A stretch of 64,000 nucleotides of DNA from Prunella strophiata (lineage: Eukaryota > Chordata > Aves > Passeriformes > Prunellidae), in assembly GCA_036583965.1 (NCBI GenBank), contig JAZBQD010000019.1:1302001-1366000 (forward strand). The letters run 5' to 3'. The position numbers were made by a program, and so were the translations under genes. The notes beneath the pieces were generated by a model. It saw only the letters and a list, made by a program, of their open reading frames with translations. It searched no databases and was not told where the DNA came from. Shown one piece after another: positions 33,236 through 45,015 of the stretch. Each line of letters starts with the position of its first letter. Position 1 is the first letter of the stretch.

Positions 33236-33645
33236 GGCTGGGAGAATTGGGATTGTTCAGCCTGGGGAAGAGAAAGCTCCAGGAGCATCTCAGAGGGACA
33301 CCTCCCACTGCCCAGGGTGCCCCAGTGTCCCAGCCTGGCCTTGGGCACTGCCAGGGATCCAGGGGCAGCCACAGCTGCTCTGGCAATTCCAGCCCAGCCA
33401 GCAATTCCCAATTCCCAATCTCCCACCCATCCCTGCCCTCTGGCACTGGGAGCCATTCCCTGTGTCCTGTCCCTCCATGCCTTGTCCCCAGTCCCTCTGC
33501 CAGCTCTCCTGGAGCCCCTTCAGGCCCTGCCAGGGGCTCTGAGCTCTCCCTGGAGCTTCTCCTCTCCAGGGGAACATTCCCAGCTCTGCCAGCCTTGGGA
33601 ACAGAGAAGGGATTTCAGCTGCTCCATCCCCAGGGGAAGGGAACC
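33236..33645 (-). mobile_element. Rearranged CR1 LINE fragments
   Basis: 33296-33645 is reverse-oriented CR1 (CCTTGGGCACTGCCAGGGAT, CCAATTCCCAATCTCCCACC, CCAGGGGCTCTGAGCTCTCC). The ~60 bp to its left (TTGTTCAGCCTGGGGAAGAG) read as plus-oriented CR1, so two copies or an inversion meet near 33296. The 23-bp minisatellite begins directly at its right edge. Confidence 0.7.
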
Positions 33646-36615
33646 GAGCTGGATGTCACTGTGGGACCAGGCTGGGTGTCACTGTGGGACTGTGCTGGAT
33701 GTCACTGTGGGACCAGGCTGGGTGTCACTGTGGGACCAGGCTGGGTGTCACTGTGGGACTGTGCTGGATGTCACTGTGGGACCGAGCTGGATGTCACTGT
33801 GGGACTGTGCTGGGTGTCACTGTGGGACTGTGCTGGATGTCACTGTGGGACTGTGCTGGATGTCACTGTGGGACCAGGCTGGGTGTCACTGTGGGACTGT
33901 GCTGGATGTCACTGTGGGACCAGGCTGGGTGTCACTGTGGGACCGAGCTGGATGTCACTGTGGGACTGTGCTGGATGTCACTGTGGGACCAGGCTGGGTG
34001 TCACTGTGGGACCAGGCTGGGTGTCACTGTGGGACTGTGCTGGATGTCACTGTGGGACCAGGCTGGGTGTCACTGTGGGACCAGGCTGGGTGTCACTGTG
34101 GGACTGTGCTGGATGTCACTGTGGGACTGTGCTGGATGTCACTGTGGGACCGAGCTGGATGTCACTGTGGGACCAGGCTGGGTGTCACTGTGGGACTGTG
34201 CTGGATGTCACTGTGGGACTGTGCTGGATGTCACTGTGGGACCAGGCTGGGTGTCACTGTGGGACCAGGCTGGGTGTCACTGTGGGACCAGGCTGGGTGT
34301 CACTGTGGGACTGTGCTGGATGTCACTGTGGGACCGAGCTGGATGTCACTGTGGGACCAGGCTGGGTGTCACTGTGGGACCAGGCTGGGTGTCACTGTGG
34401 GACTGTGCTGGATGTCACTGTGGGACTGTGCTGGATGTCACTGTGGGACTGTGCTGGATGTCACTGTGGGACCGAGCTGGATGTCACTGTGGGACCAGGC
34501 TGGGTGTCACTGTGGGACCAGGCTGGGTGTCACTGTGGGACTGTGCTGGATGTCACTGTGGGACCGAGCTGGATGTCACTGTGGGACCAGGCTGGGTGTC
34601 ACTGTGGGACCAGGCTGGGTGTCACTGTGGGACTGTGCTGGATGTCACTGTGGGACCAGGCTGGGTGTCACTGTGGGACTGTGCTGGGTGTCACTGTGGG
34701 ACCAGGCTGGGTGTCACTGTGGGACCAGGCTGGGTGTCACTGTGGGACCGAGCTGGATGTCACTGTGGGACCAGGCTGGGTGTCACTGTGGGACCAGGCT
34801 GGGTGTCACTGTGGGACTGTGCTGGGTGTCACTGTGGGACCAGGCTGGGTGTCACTGTGGGACCAGGCTGGGTGTCACTGTGGGACTGTGCTGGATGTCA
34901 CTGTGGGACCAGGCTGGGTGTCACTGTGGGACTGTGCTGGATGTCACTGTGGGACCGAGCTGGATGTCACTGTGGGACCAGGCTGGGTGTCACTGTGGGA
35001 CCGAGCTGGATGTCACTGTGGGACCAGGCTGGGTGTCACTGTGGGACCGAGCTGGATGTCACTGTGGGACCAGGCTGGGTGTCACTGTGGGACCAGGCTG
35101 GGTGTCACTGTGGGACCGAGCTGGATGTCACTGTGGGACCAGGCTGGGTGTCACTGTGGGACCAGGCTGGGTGTCACTGTGGGACTGTGCTGGGTGTCAC
35201 TGTGGGACCGAGCTGGATGTCACTGTGGGACTGTGCTGGGTGTCACTGTGGGACTGTGCTGGATGTCACTGTGGGACCGAGCTGGATGTCACTGTGGGAC
35301 CAGGCTGGGTGTCACTGTGGGACCGAGCTGGATGTCACTGTGGGACCGAGCTGGATGTCACTGTGGGACCGAGCTGGATGTCACTGTGGGACCAGGCTGG
35401 GTGTCACTGTGGGACCAGGCTGGGTGTCACTGTGGGACCAGGCTGGGTGTCACTGTGGGACCAGGCTGGATGTCACTGTGGGACCGAGCTGGATGTCACT
35501 GTGGGACTGTGCTGGGTGTCACTGTGGGACCGAGCTGGATGTCACTGTGGGACCAGGCTGGGTGTCACTGTGGGACCGAGCTGGATGTCACTGTGGGACC
35601 AGGCTGGGTGTCACTGTGGGACCGAGCTGGGTGTCACTGTGGGACCAGGCTGGGTGTCACTGTGGGACCGAGCTGGATGTCACTGTGGGACCGAGCTGGG
35701 TGTCACTGTGGGACCGAGCTGGATGTCACTGTGGGACCAGGCTGGGTGTCACTGTGGGACCAGGCTGGGTGTCACTGTGGGACCGAGCTGGATGTCACTG
35801 TGGGACCAGGCTGGGTGTCACTGTGGGACCAGGCTGGGTGTCACTGTGGGACTGTGCTGGGTGTCACTGTGGGACCGAGCTGGATGTCACTGTGGGACCA
35901 GGCTGGGTGTCACTGTGGGACCGAGCTGGATGTCACTGTGGGACCGAGCTGGATGTCACTGTGGGACCGAGCTGGATGTCACTGTGGGACCGAGCTGGAT
36001 GTCACTGTGGGACCAGGCTGGGTGTCACTGTGGGACCAGGCTGGGTGTCACTGTGGGACCAGGCTGGGTGTCACTGTGGGACTGTGCTGGATGTCACTGT
36101 GGGACCGAGCTGGATGTCACTGTGGGACCAGGCTGGGTGTCACTGTGGGACCAGGCTGGGTGTCACTGTGGGACCAGGCTGGGTGTCACTGTGGGACCGA
36201 GCTGGATGTCACTGTGGGACTGTGCTGGGTGTCACTGTGGGACCAGGCTGGGTGTCACTGTGGGACTGTGCTGGGTGTCACTGTGGGACTGTGCTGGGTG
36301 TCACTGTGGGACCAGGCTGGGTGTCACTGTGGGACCAGGCTGGGTGTCACTGTGGGACTGTGCTGGGTGTCACTGTGGGACTGTGCTGGATGTCACTGTG
36401 GGACCAGGCTGGGTGTCACTGTGGGACCAGGCTGGGTGTCACTGTGGGACCAGGCTGGGTGTCACTGTGGGACTGTGCTGGGTGTCACTGTGGGACTGTG
36501 CTGGATGTCACTGCGGGACTGTGCTGGATGTCACTGTGGGACTGTGCTGGGTGTCACTGTGGGACCGAGCTGGGTGTCACTGTGGGACCAGGCTGGGTGT
36601 CACTGCAGGACTGTG
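33646..36615. repeat. 23-bp minisatellite, about 129 copies
   Basis: Tandem 23-bp units built on TGTCACTGTGGGAC plus one of a few middles: CAGGCTGGG, TGTGCTGGA/G or CGAGCTGGA. Because 23 is not a multiple of three and the unit lacks stops in any plus frame, three overlapping frames of over 1,100 codons are open. This is a property of the unit, not coding evidence. Unit types are interspersed rather than blocked. Confidence 0.97.
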
Positions 36616-36975
36616 CTGGATGTCACTGCTGGGTGGCCCAGGGACAGGCTCTGGATGTCACTGCTGCGTGGCACAGGGACAGGCTCTGGATGTCACTGCT
36701 GCGTGGCACAGGGACAGGCTCTGGATGTCACTGCTGCGTGGCACAGGGACAGGCTCTGGATGTCACTGCTGCGTGGCACAGGGACAGGCTCTGGATGTCA
36801 CTGCTGCGTGGCACAGGGACAGGCTCTGGATGTCACTGCTGCGTGGCACAGGGACAGGCTCTGGATGTCACTGCTGCGTGGCCCAGGGACAGGCTCTGGA
36901 TGTCACTGCTGCGTGGCACAGGGACAGGCTCTGGATGTCACTGCTGCGTGGCACAGGGACAGGCTCTGGATGTGG
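36616..36975. repeat. 35-bp minisatellite, about 10 copies, abutting the 23-bp array
   Basis: Near-identical units of GCGTGGCACAGGGACAGG followed by CTCTGGATGTCACTGCT. The CTGGATGTCACTG part is the core of the neighbouring 23-bp unit, so the longer unit looks derived from it by gaining ~12 bp. The copies are far more uniform than the 23-bp array, with only an occasional GGCCCA for GGCACA. Confidence 0.95.
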
Positions 36976-37049
36976 GACCCCACAGGGATGGGCACAGGCT
37001 GCTCCAGCCCCCCTGGCTGCCCTGACCCCCCGAGCCCCCAAACCCCTGC

Positions 37050-37623
37050 CTGAGGGTCAGAATTCTGTCAGTGACTCTCAGAATTCTCTCAGAATTCCAG
37101 AGTCCCTGGGGCTGGCAAAGCCCTCCCAGCCCATCAGTCCCAGCTGTGCCCAATGCCCACCCTGTCCCCAGCCCAGAGCACTCAGTGCCACCTCCAGGGG
37201 ACACCTGCAGGGATGGGCACTCCAAACCTCCCTGGGCAGTTCCAAGCCCTGAGCCCCCTTTCCATGGGGAAATTCCTGCTGCTGTGGGTTAAATTCATCC
37301 AAGCAATGCTGTGCTTGGGCATTTCTCCCTTGGGTCCGTGGGCATGGCTGGCAGGTACCCATCATGGAATCCTTTAGATTGGAAAAGCCCTCTGAGATCG
37401 AGTCCAACCCTTCCCCAGCTCTGCCAAGACTGTGTCCCCAAGTGCCTCATCCACAGGGCTTTAAATCCCTGCAGGGATGGGCACTCCACCCCTGCCTGGG
37501 CAGCTGAGCCAGGCTGGACAGCATTTCCAGGAAGGAATTTTCCCTCATATCCAATCTAAACTCCCCCTGGTGCAACCTGAGGCGGTTTCCTCCTGTCCTG
37601 TCCCGTCCCTCAGCTGATCAGCT
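37050..37623 (-). mobile_element. Two CR1 LINE fragments at the left edge of the gap
   Basis: About 37090-37300 and 37360-37623 read as reverse-oriented CR1: GGGACACCTGCAGGGATGGG; then CATGGAATCCTTTAGATTGG, AATTTTCCCTCATATCCAAT and CTCCTGTCCTGTCCCGTCCC. The second is cut by the run of Ns. Confidence 0.75.
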
Positions 37624-38123
37624 NNNNNNNNNNNNNNNNNNNNNNNNNNNNNNNNNNNNNNNNNNNNNNNNNNNNNNNNNNNNNNNNNNNNNNNNNNNNN
37701 NNNNNNNNNNNNNNNNNNNNNNNNNNNNNNNNNNNNNNNNNNNNNNNNNNNNNNNNNNNNNNNNNNNNNNNNNNNNNNNNNNNNNNNNNNNNNNNNNNNN
37801 NNNNNNNNNNNNNNNNNNNNNNNNNNNNNNNNNNNNNNNNNNNNNNNNNNNNNNNNNNNNNNNNNNNNNNNNNNNNNNNNNNNNNNNNNNNNNNNNNNNN
37901 NNNNNNNNNNNNNNNNNNNNNNNNNNNNNNNNNNNNNNNNNNNNNNNNNNNNNNNNNNNNNNNNNNNNNNNNNNNNNNNNNNNNNNNNNNNNNNNNNNNN
38001 NNNNNNNNNNNNNNNNNNNNNNNNNNNNNNNNNNNNNNNNNNNNNNNNNNNNNNNNNNNNNNNNNNNNNNNNNNNNNNNNNNNNNNNNNNNNNNNNNNNN
38101 NNNNNNNNNNNNNNNNNNNNNNN
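37624..38123. other. Assembly gap, 500 N
   Basis: Exactly 500 Ns. The round length suggests a fixed or scaffolder-estimated gap. Frames drawn across it are meaningless. Confidence 1.
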
Positions 38124-39965
38124 TTCCCCCAGGTCTGGAACAGGGAAAGCAGCCAGGCCACAGCCCCCACAGCCACCAGGTGCCCCTGTCACTGCTCTCA
38201 GGCAGGAGGTGTTTCCACACAGTGCAGCAGAGCAAACTGCAGCAGCAGGAAGGATTTGACAGGAGTTTCCTCGGCAGACTCCAGTTGCTCGCTGCCATGA
38301 GCTAATTTGAGAGGGATGGTTGCCATGGAGATGTGGGAGCAGCAGGGATGGAGGGAGGAGAGAGCAGGGTGGGATTTACCCCAGTGCTGCTGCCAGCCCG
38401 AGTGGGTGCACGTGTGTGGGATAATTCTCTTTTCTGACCAGAGATGGGGCAACTGAGAGGTGTTTTAAAAACTTTTACTCTCTTTTCAGTCTCATGAGAA
38501 GGGTGAGACAATACAGATGTTATAATTCATGCTGTCACAAGCAGAATTTGACTATTTCTTAATTACAATACACCATAAGTGTTTCTTGGCCTATCAGCTT
38601 TAGTCACTACCATGCTGTAGATGTCCTTAAAGCCAATAATCTAAAATTACCCCTTGTGGTCCCCCTACAATGCATCTTTCACAGTTCTGTTTCTCCAAAG
38701 TACCCAGTTCTATTTGCAAGACCATTTTTAAAAACTTGTTTCTAGTTCAATTTCTCTCTCAGCAATGCCTGTCCCATTCCATGGCATTTCTAAGTCAGTA
38801 TTTTTTATCTCAAGGTTTGCACACTGTGTGATTCTTCTGTCAGGCTTTGAGAGCTCTCTACAAATCCATTTCCCACACACAGGGACCCCATGGACAGGGG
38901 CTGGGCCATGCTGTCCCTCTGCTGTCCCCAAAGCCACATCTGCAGTGTCCAGCTGGGAACTGGGCACCCAGCACTGAGTTCCTCCCTGCTGGAGGCAGAG
39001 ATCCCAGGCAGGAAGGAGATCCCAGCAGATCTGCCCTGCCCTGCCCTGCAGGGAGCCCCACCCACGGGCTCTGCGCTCCCTGATGCTCCAGGAAATCCCA
39101 GATCTGCACAAAATGATTGCTGCACAAACTCCTCATCTGTGCCAGGAGGGAAGCAGGCAGCTCAAAACAGGAGCCAGCCCCAGGAGCTCAAGAGAGCTGC
39201 AGAGACAAACCACAGCTAAATCCAGAACACCAGTATGATAAGAGGGAATTATGGTAAAGGCAGTGAAAACTGGGTGATTTTTTATGAACAACATGGTACT
39301 TTTGGAATTCTTTTTGGAATTCAGAAGAGATGGAAATAAAAGATTTTTCTAGATTTTTTTCATATGTATACCATATGTATGTTTTTAATATGTATACCAA
39401 CACTACTACTACTTCTTTCTTCTTCTTCTTCTTCTTCTTCTTCTTCTTCTTCTTCTTCTTCTTCTTCTTCTTCTATTGGTATACTTAATATTAATAAATT
39501 ATTCTTCTTATTATTAATTCATGTTGTTCCACAATATTTTATTTTATTAATAATATTATTTTTATGTATGCATATTATTATTTAACATTTTTATAGTACT
39601 CCTTTCATGGATACTCATAGTATGATTACAAAACCCAACCATTCCCCATACTGTGTCTTCATGAATTTATTAACCTCTTGAAAAATTAGGGAAAGTAAAA
39701 ATTTTCTGGCAAGCTATCAGAGCTCTAGTTGTTAAAATGTCACCTTAAAATGCCCTTGGCACTGGTTTCCTCCTTGGGGTGCTCTCATGCCAGGGGATCT
39801 GCCAAAGCTGGAAATGCAGATAAATGTTGGCTGGAAGGAATTGAAGTCAGGGCAGAGAAATGAGAAGCTCTGGAGGATTTGGGTTAGCTGGGCTGGTTCT
39901 GGTGTGTGAGCACCTGCAGGGATTTCCTGCTCCTCACCTGAACTTGTCTCTTCCCAGCCTCAGCC
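38124..39965. other. Intergenic DNA after the gap
   Basis: No gene is seen. The part 38380-38760 resembles an ERV LTR read on the minus strand (it has TCTCATGAGAAGGGTGAGAC and TTTTAAAAACTTTTACTCTC), but this is a weak call. A TTC microsatellite lies at 39411-39473, surrounded by AT-rich DNA. Confidence 0.5.
39411..39473. repeat. (TTC)n microsatellite
   Basis: About 20 CTT/TTC triplets, preceded by ACTACTACTACTTC. One frame reads it as polyserine, which is not a gene. Confidence 0.97.
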
Positions 39966-39968
39966 ACC

Positions 39969-40400
39969 AGAATTCACAGAATCACAGAGTCACAGAGTCA
40001 CAGAGTCACAGAGTCACATGAATCATTGAATTACAGAGTCACAGAGTCACAGAATTCACAGAGTCACAGAGTCACAGAGTCACTGAATTACAGAATCACA
40101 GAGTCACAGAATTCGCAGAATTCACAGAATCACTGGGCTGGAAGAGACCTTCAGGATCATGGAGTCCAACCCAGCCCCAACAGCTCAACTGAACCCTGGC
40201 ACCCAGTGCCACATCCAGGCTCTGTTAAACACACCCAGGGATGGTGACTCCACCACCTCCCTGGGCAGCCATTCCAGAACTTTTTCACCTTTCTGTAAAA
40301 AACTTTTTCCTGATATCCAACCTGAATTTCCCTTGGTGCAGCTTGTCAGCTCAGATATTTGTCTCCCGGATGGGAAAACCCTGGAGTGTCAGTGACCCCA
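39969..40400 (-). mobile_element. CR1 LINE 3' end with expanded 8-bp tail
   Basis: Reverse-oriented CR1 (CTGGGCTGGAAGAGACCTTC, CCATCCAGGCTCTG-type blocks, CTCCCTGGGCAGCCATTCC). Its terminal 8-bp repeat, ATTCTGTG on the element strand, appears here as CACAGAAT/TCACAGAG and is expanded to about 150 bp (39974-40132). Confidence 0.85.
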
Positions 40401-40454
40401 CACTGCTGTAGGTACATGGAGCAAGGATCAGATTATTCCTTAACTCTCTCCTGA

Positions 40455-40745
40455 GTCACAGAGTCACAGAGTCACAGAGTCACAGAGTCACAGAATCCCA
40501 GACTGCTTTGGGTGGGAAAGGACCCTAAATCCCACCCAGAGCCAGCCCTGCCATGGCAGGGACACCTCCCACTGTCCCAGGCTGCTCCAGCCCCAGTGTC
40601 CAGCCTGGCCTTGGGCACTGCCAGGGATCCAGGGGCAGCCACAGCTGCTCTGGGCACCCTGTGCCAGGGCCTGCCCACCCTGCCAGGGAGGAATTTCTCC
40701 CCAGTATCCCATCTATATTTACCCTCTTCCCTTCCTAAGGGACAT
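40455..40745 (-). mobile_element. CR1 LINE 3' end with short 8-bp tail
   Basis: TCACAGAG repeated about five times (40455-40492), then the CR1 3' end in reverse: GACTGCTTTGGGTGGGAAAG, GGACACCTCCCACTGTCCC, CTTGGGCACTGCCAGGGATC. Confidence 0.85.
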
Positions 40746-40774
40746 ACTCTCATCCCTTTTCCCACTGCTGTGAG

Positions 40775-43700
40775 CCAGGGTTATTTGATATTTGATATTG
40801 TATCAGGGTTATTTGGTATCTGATATTTGATATTGTATCAGGGTTATTTGATATTTGATATTTGATATTGTATCAGGGTTATTTGATATTTGATATTGTA
40901 TCAGGGTTATTTGATATTTGATATTTGATATTGTATCAGGGTTATTTGATATTTGATATTGTATCAGGGTTATTTGATATTTGATATTTAATCAAGGTTA
41001 TTTGATATTTGATATTTGATATTGTATCAGGGTTATTTGGTATCTGATATTTGATATTGTATCAGGGTTATTTGATATTTGATATTTGATATTGTATCAG
41101 GGTTATTTGATATTTGATATTTAATCAGGGTTATTTGATATCTGATATTTGATATTGTATCAGGGCTATTTGATATTTGATATTGTATCAGGGTTATTTG
41201 GTATTTGATATTGTATCAGGGTTATTTGATATTTGATATTTAATCAGGGTTATTTGGTATTTGATATTGTATCAGGTTATTTGATATTTGATATTGTATC
41301 AGGGCTATTTGATATTTTGATATGTATCAGGGTTATTTGATAATTGATATTGTATCAGGGTTATTTGATATTGATATTGTATCAGGGTTATTTGATATTT
41401 GATATTTGATATTGTATCAGGGTTATTTGATATTTGATATTGTATCAGGGTTATTTGATATTTTGATATGTATCAGGGTTATTTGATAATTGATATTGTA
41501 TCAGGGCTATTTGATATTTGATATTGTATCAGGGCTATTTGATATTTTGATATGTATCAGGGTTATTTGATATCTGATATTTGATATTGTATCAGGGTTA
41601 TTTGATATCTGATATTTGATATTGTATCAGGGTTATTTGATATTTTGATATGTATCAGGGTTATTTGATATTGATATTGTATCAGGGTTATTTGATATTG
41701 ATATTGTATCAGGTTATTTGATATTTTGATATGTATCAGGGTTATTTGGTATTTGATATTGTATCAGGGCTATTTGATATTTTGATATGTATCAGGGTTA
41801 TTTGATAATTGATATTGTATCAGGGCTATTTGATATTTGATATTGTATCAGGGCTATTTGATATTTTGATATGTATCAGGGTTATTTGATATTGATATTG
41901 TATCAGGGTTATTTGGTATTTGATATTGTATCAGGGCTATTTGATATTTGATATTGTATCAGGGTTATTTGATATTTGATATTTAATCAGGGTTATTTGA
42001 TAATTGATATTGTATCAGGGCTATTTGATATTTGATATTGTATCAGGGTTATTTGGTATTTGATATTGTATCAGGGCTATTTGATATTTGATATTTTGAT
42101 ATGTATCAGGGTTATTTGATATCTGATATTTGATATTGTATCAGGGTTATTTGGTATTTGATATTGTATCAGGGCTATTTGATATTTTGATATGTATCAG
42201 GGTTATTTGATATCTGATATTTGATATTGTATCAGGGCTATTTGATATTTGATATTGTATCAGGGTTATTTGGTATTTGATATTGTATCAGGGTTATTTG
42301 ATATTTGATATTGTATCAGGGTTATTTGATAATTGATATTGTATCAGGGTTATTTGGTATTTGATATTGTATCAGGGTTATTTGGTATTTGATATTGTAT
42401 CAGGGTTATTTGATATTTGATATTGTATCAGGGTTATTTGGTATTTGATATTGTATCAGGGTTATTTGATATCTGATAATTGATATTGTATCAGGGTTAT
42501 TTGATAATTGATATTGTATCAGGGTTATTTGGTATTTGATATTATATCAGGGTTATTAGATATTGTATCAGGGTTATTTGGTATTTGATACTGTATCAGG
42601 GTTATTTGATAATTGATATTGTATCAGGGTTATTTGATAATTGATATTGTATCAGGGTTATTTGGTATTTGATATTGTATCAGGGTTATTTGGTATTTGA
42701 TATTGTATCAGGGTTATTTGATAATTGATATTGTATCAGGGTTATTTGATAATTGATATTGTATCAGGGTTATTTGGTATTTGATATTGTATCAGGGTTA
42801 TTTGGTATTTGATATTGTATCAGGGTTATTTGGTATTTGATATTGTATCAGGGTTATTTGATAATTGATATTGTATCAGGGTTATTTGGTATTTGATATT
42901 GTATCAGGGTTATTTGATAATTGATATTGTATCAGGGTTATTTGATAATTGATATTGTATCAGGGTTATTTGGTATTTGATATTGTATCAGGGTTATTTG
43001 ATAATTGATATTGTATCAGGGTTATTTGATAATTGATATTGTATCAGGGTTATTTGATAATTGATATTGTATCAGGGTTATTTGGTATTTGATATTGTAT
43101 CAGGGTTATTTGGTATTTGATATTGTATCAGGGTTATTTGATAATTGATATTGTATCAGGGTTATTTGGTATTTGATATTGTATCAGGGTTATTTGATAA
43201 TTGATATTGTATCAGGGTTATTTGATAATTGATATTGTATCAGGGTTATTTGATAATTGATATTGTATCAGGGTTATTTGATAATTGATATTGTATCAGG
43301 GTTATTTGATAATTGATATTGTATCAGGGTTATTTGATAATTGATATTGTATCAGGGTTATTTGATAATTGATATTGTATCAGGGTTATTTGATAATTGA
43401 TATTGTATCAGGGTTATTTGATAATTGATATTGTATCAGGGTTATTTGATAATTGATATTGTATCAGGGTTATTTGATAATTGATATTGTATCAGGGTTA
43501 TTTGGTATTTGATATTGTATCAGGGTTATTTGATAATTGATATTGTATCAGGGTTATTTGATAATTGATATTGTATCAGGGTTATTTGATAATTGATATT
43601 GTATCAGGGTTATTTGATAATTGATATTGTATCAGGGTTATTTGGTATTTGATATTGTATCAGGGTTATTTGATAATTGATATTGTATCAGGGTTATTTG

Positions 43701-45010
43701 GTATTTGATATTGTATCAGGGTTATTTGGTATTTGATATTGTATCAGGGTTATTTGATAATTGATATTGTATCAGGGTTATTTGGTATTTGATATTGTAT
43801 CAGGGTTATTTGGTATTTGATATTGTATCAGGGTTATTTGATAATTGATATTGTATCAGGGTTATTTGGTATTTGATATTGTATCAGGGTTATTTGGTAT
43901 TTGATATTGTATCAGGGTTATTTGGTATTTGATATTGTATCAGGGTTATTTGATAATTGATATTGTATCAGGGTTATTTGGTATTTGATATTGTATCAGG
44001 GTTATTTGGTATTTGATATTGTATCAGGGTTATTTGGTATTTGATATTGTATCAGGGTTATTTGGTATTTGATATTGTATCAGGGTTATTTGGTATTTGA
44101 TATTGTATCAGGGTTATTTGGTATTTGATATTGTATCAGGGTTATTTGGTATTTGATATTGTATCAGGGTTATTTGGTATTTGATATTGTATCAGGGTTA
44201 TTTGGTATTTGATATTGTATCAGGGTTATTTGGTATTTGATATTGTATCAGGGTTATTTGGTATTTGATATTGTATCAGGGTTATTTGATAATTGATATT
44301 GTATCAGGGTTATTTGGTATTTGATATTGTATCAGGGTTATTTGATAATTGATATTGTATCAGGGTTATTTGGTATTTGATATTGTATCAGGGTTATTTG
44401 GTATTTGATATTGTATCAGGGTTATTTGATAATTGATATTGTATCAGGGTTATTTGATAATTGATATTGTATCAGGGTTATTTGGTATTTGATATTGTAT
44501 CAGGGTTATTTGGTATTTGATATTGTATCAGGGTTATTTGATAATTGATATTGTATCAGGGTTATTTGATAATTGATATTGTATCAGGGTTATTTGGTAT
44601 TTGATATTGTATCAGGGTTATTTGGTATTTGATATTGTATCAGGGTTATTTGGTATTTGATATTGTATCAGGGTTATTTGGTATTTGATATTGTATCAGG
44701 GTTATTTGGTATTTGATATTGTATCAGGGTTATTTGGTATTTGATATTGTATCAGGGTTATTTGATAATTGATATTGTATCAGGGTTATTTGGTATTTGA
44801 TATTGTATCAGGGTTATTTGATAATTGATATTGTATCAGGGTTATTTGGTATTTGATATTGTATCAGGGTTATTTGGTATTTGATATTGTATCAGGGTTA
44901 TTTGGTATTTGATATTGTATCAGGGTTATTTGGTATTTGATATTGTATCAGGGTTATTTGGTATTTGATATTGTATCAGGGTTATTTGATAATTGATATT
45001 GTATCAGGGC
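40775..45010. repeat. 28-bp AT-rich minisatellite, about 150 copies
   Basis: Units of GGTTATTTGATAATTGAT plus ATTGTATCAG. Left-hand units are irregular (TTTGATATTTGATATTTG insertions, GGGCTATT, TTTAATC, ATTTTGATATG), while from about 42600 onward only two 28-bp types alternate: TTTGATAATTGA and TTTGGTATTTGA. The array begins just after the 5' end of the preceding CR1 fragment and meets the 17-bp array at 45010. It has frequent stops and no coding sense. Confidence 0.97.
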
Positions 45011-45015
45011 TAGAG

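Noticed and set aside
33154..37252. Overlapping open frames of 1,113-1,345 codons
   Set aside because: They are three frames of the same 23-bp array. Three equally open frames cannot all be genes, and the flanks are CR1.
37545..38298. Minus-strand frames crossing 37624-38123
   Set aside because: They are mostly Ns from the assembly gap.
39364..39585. Serine-rich 73-codon frame
   Set aside because: It is the TTC microsatellite translated.
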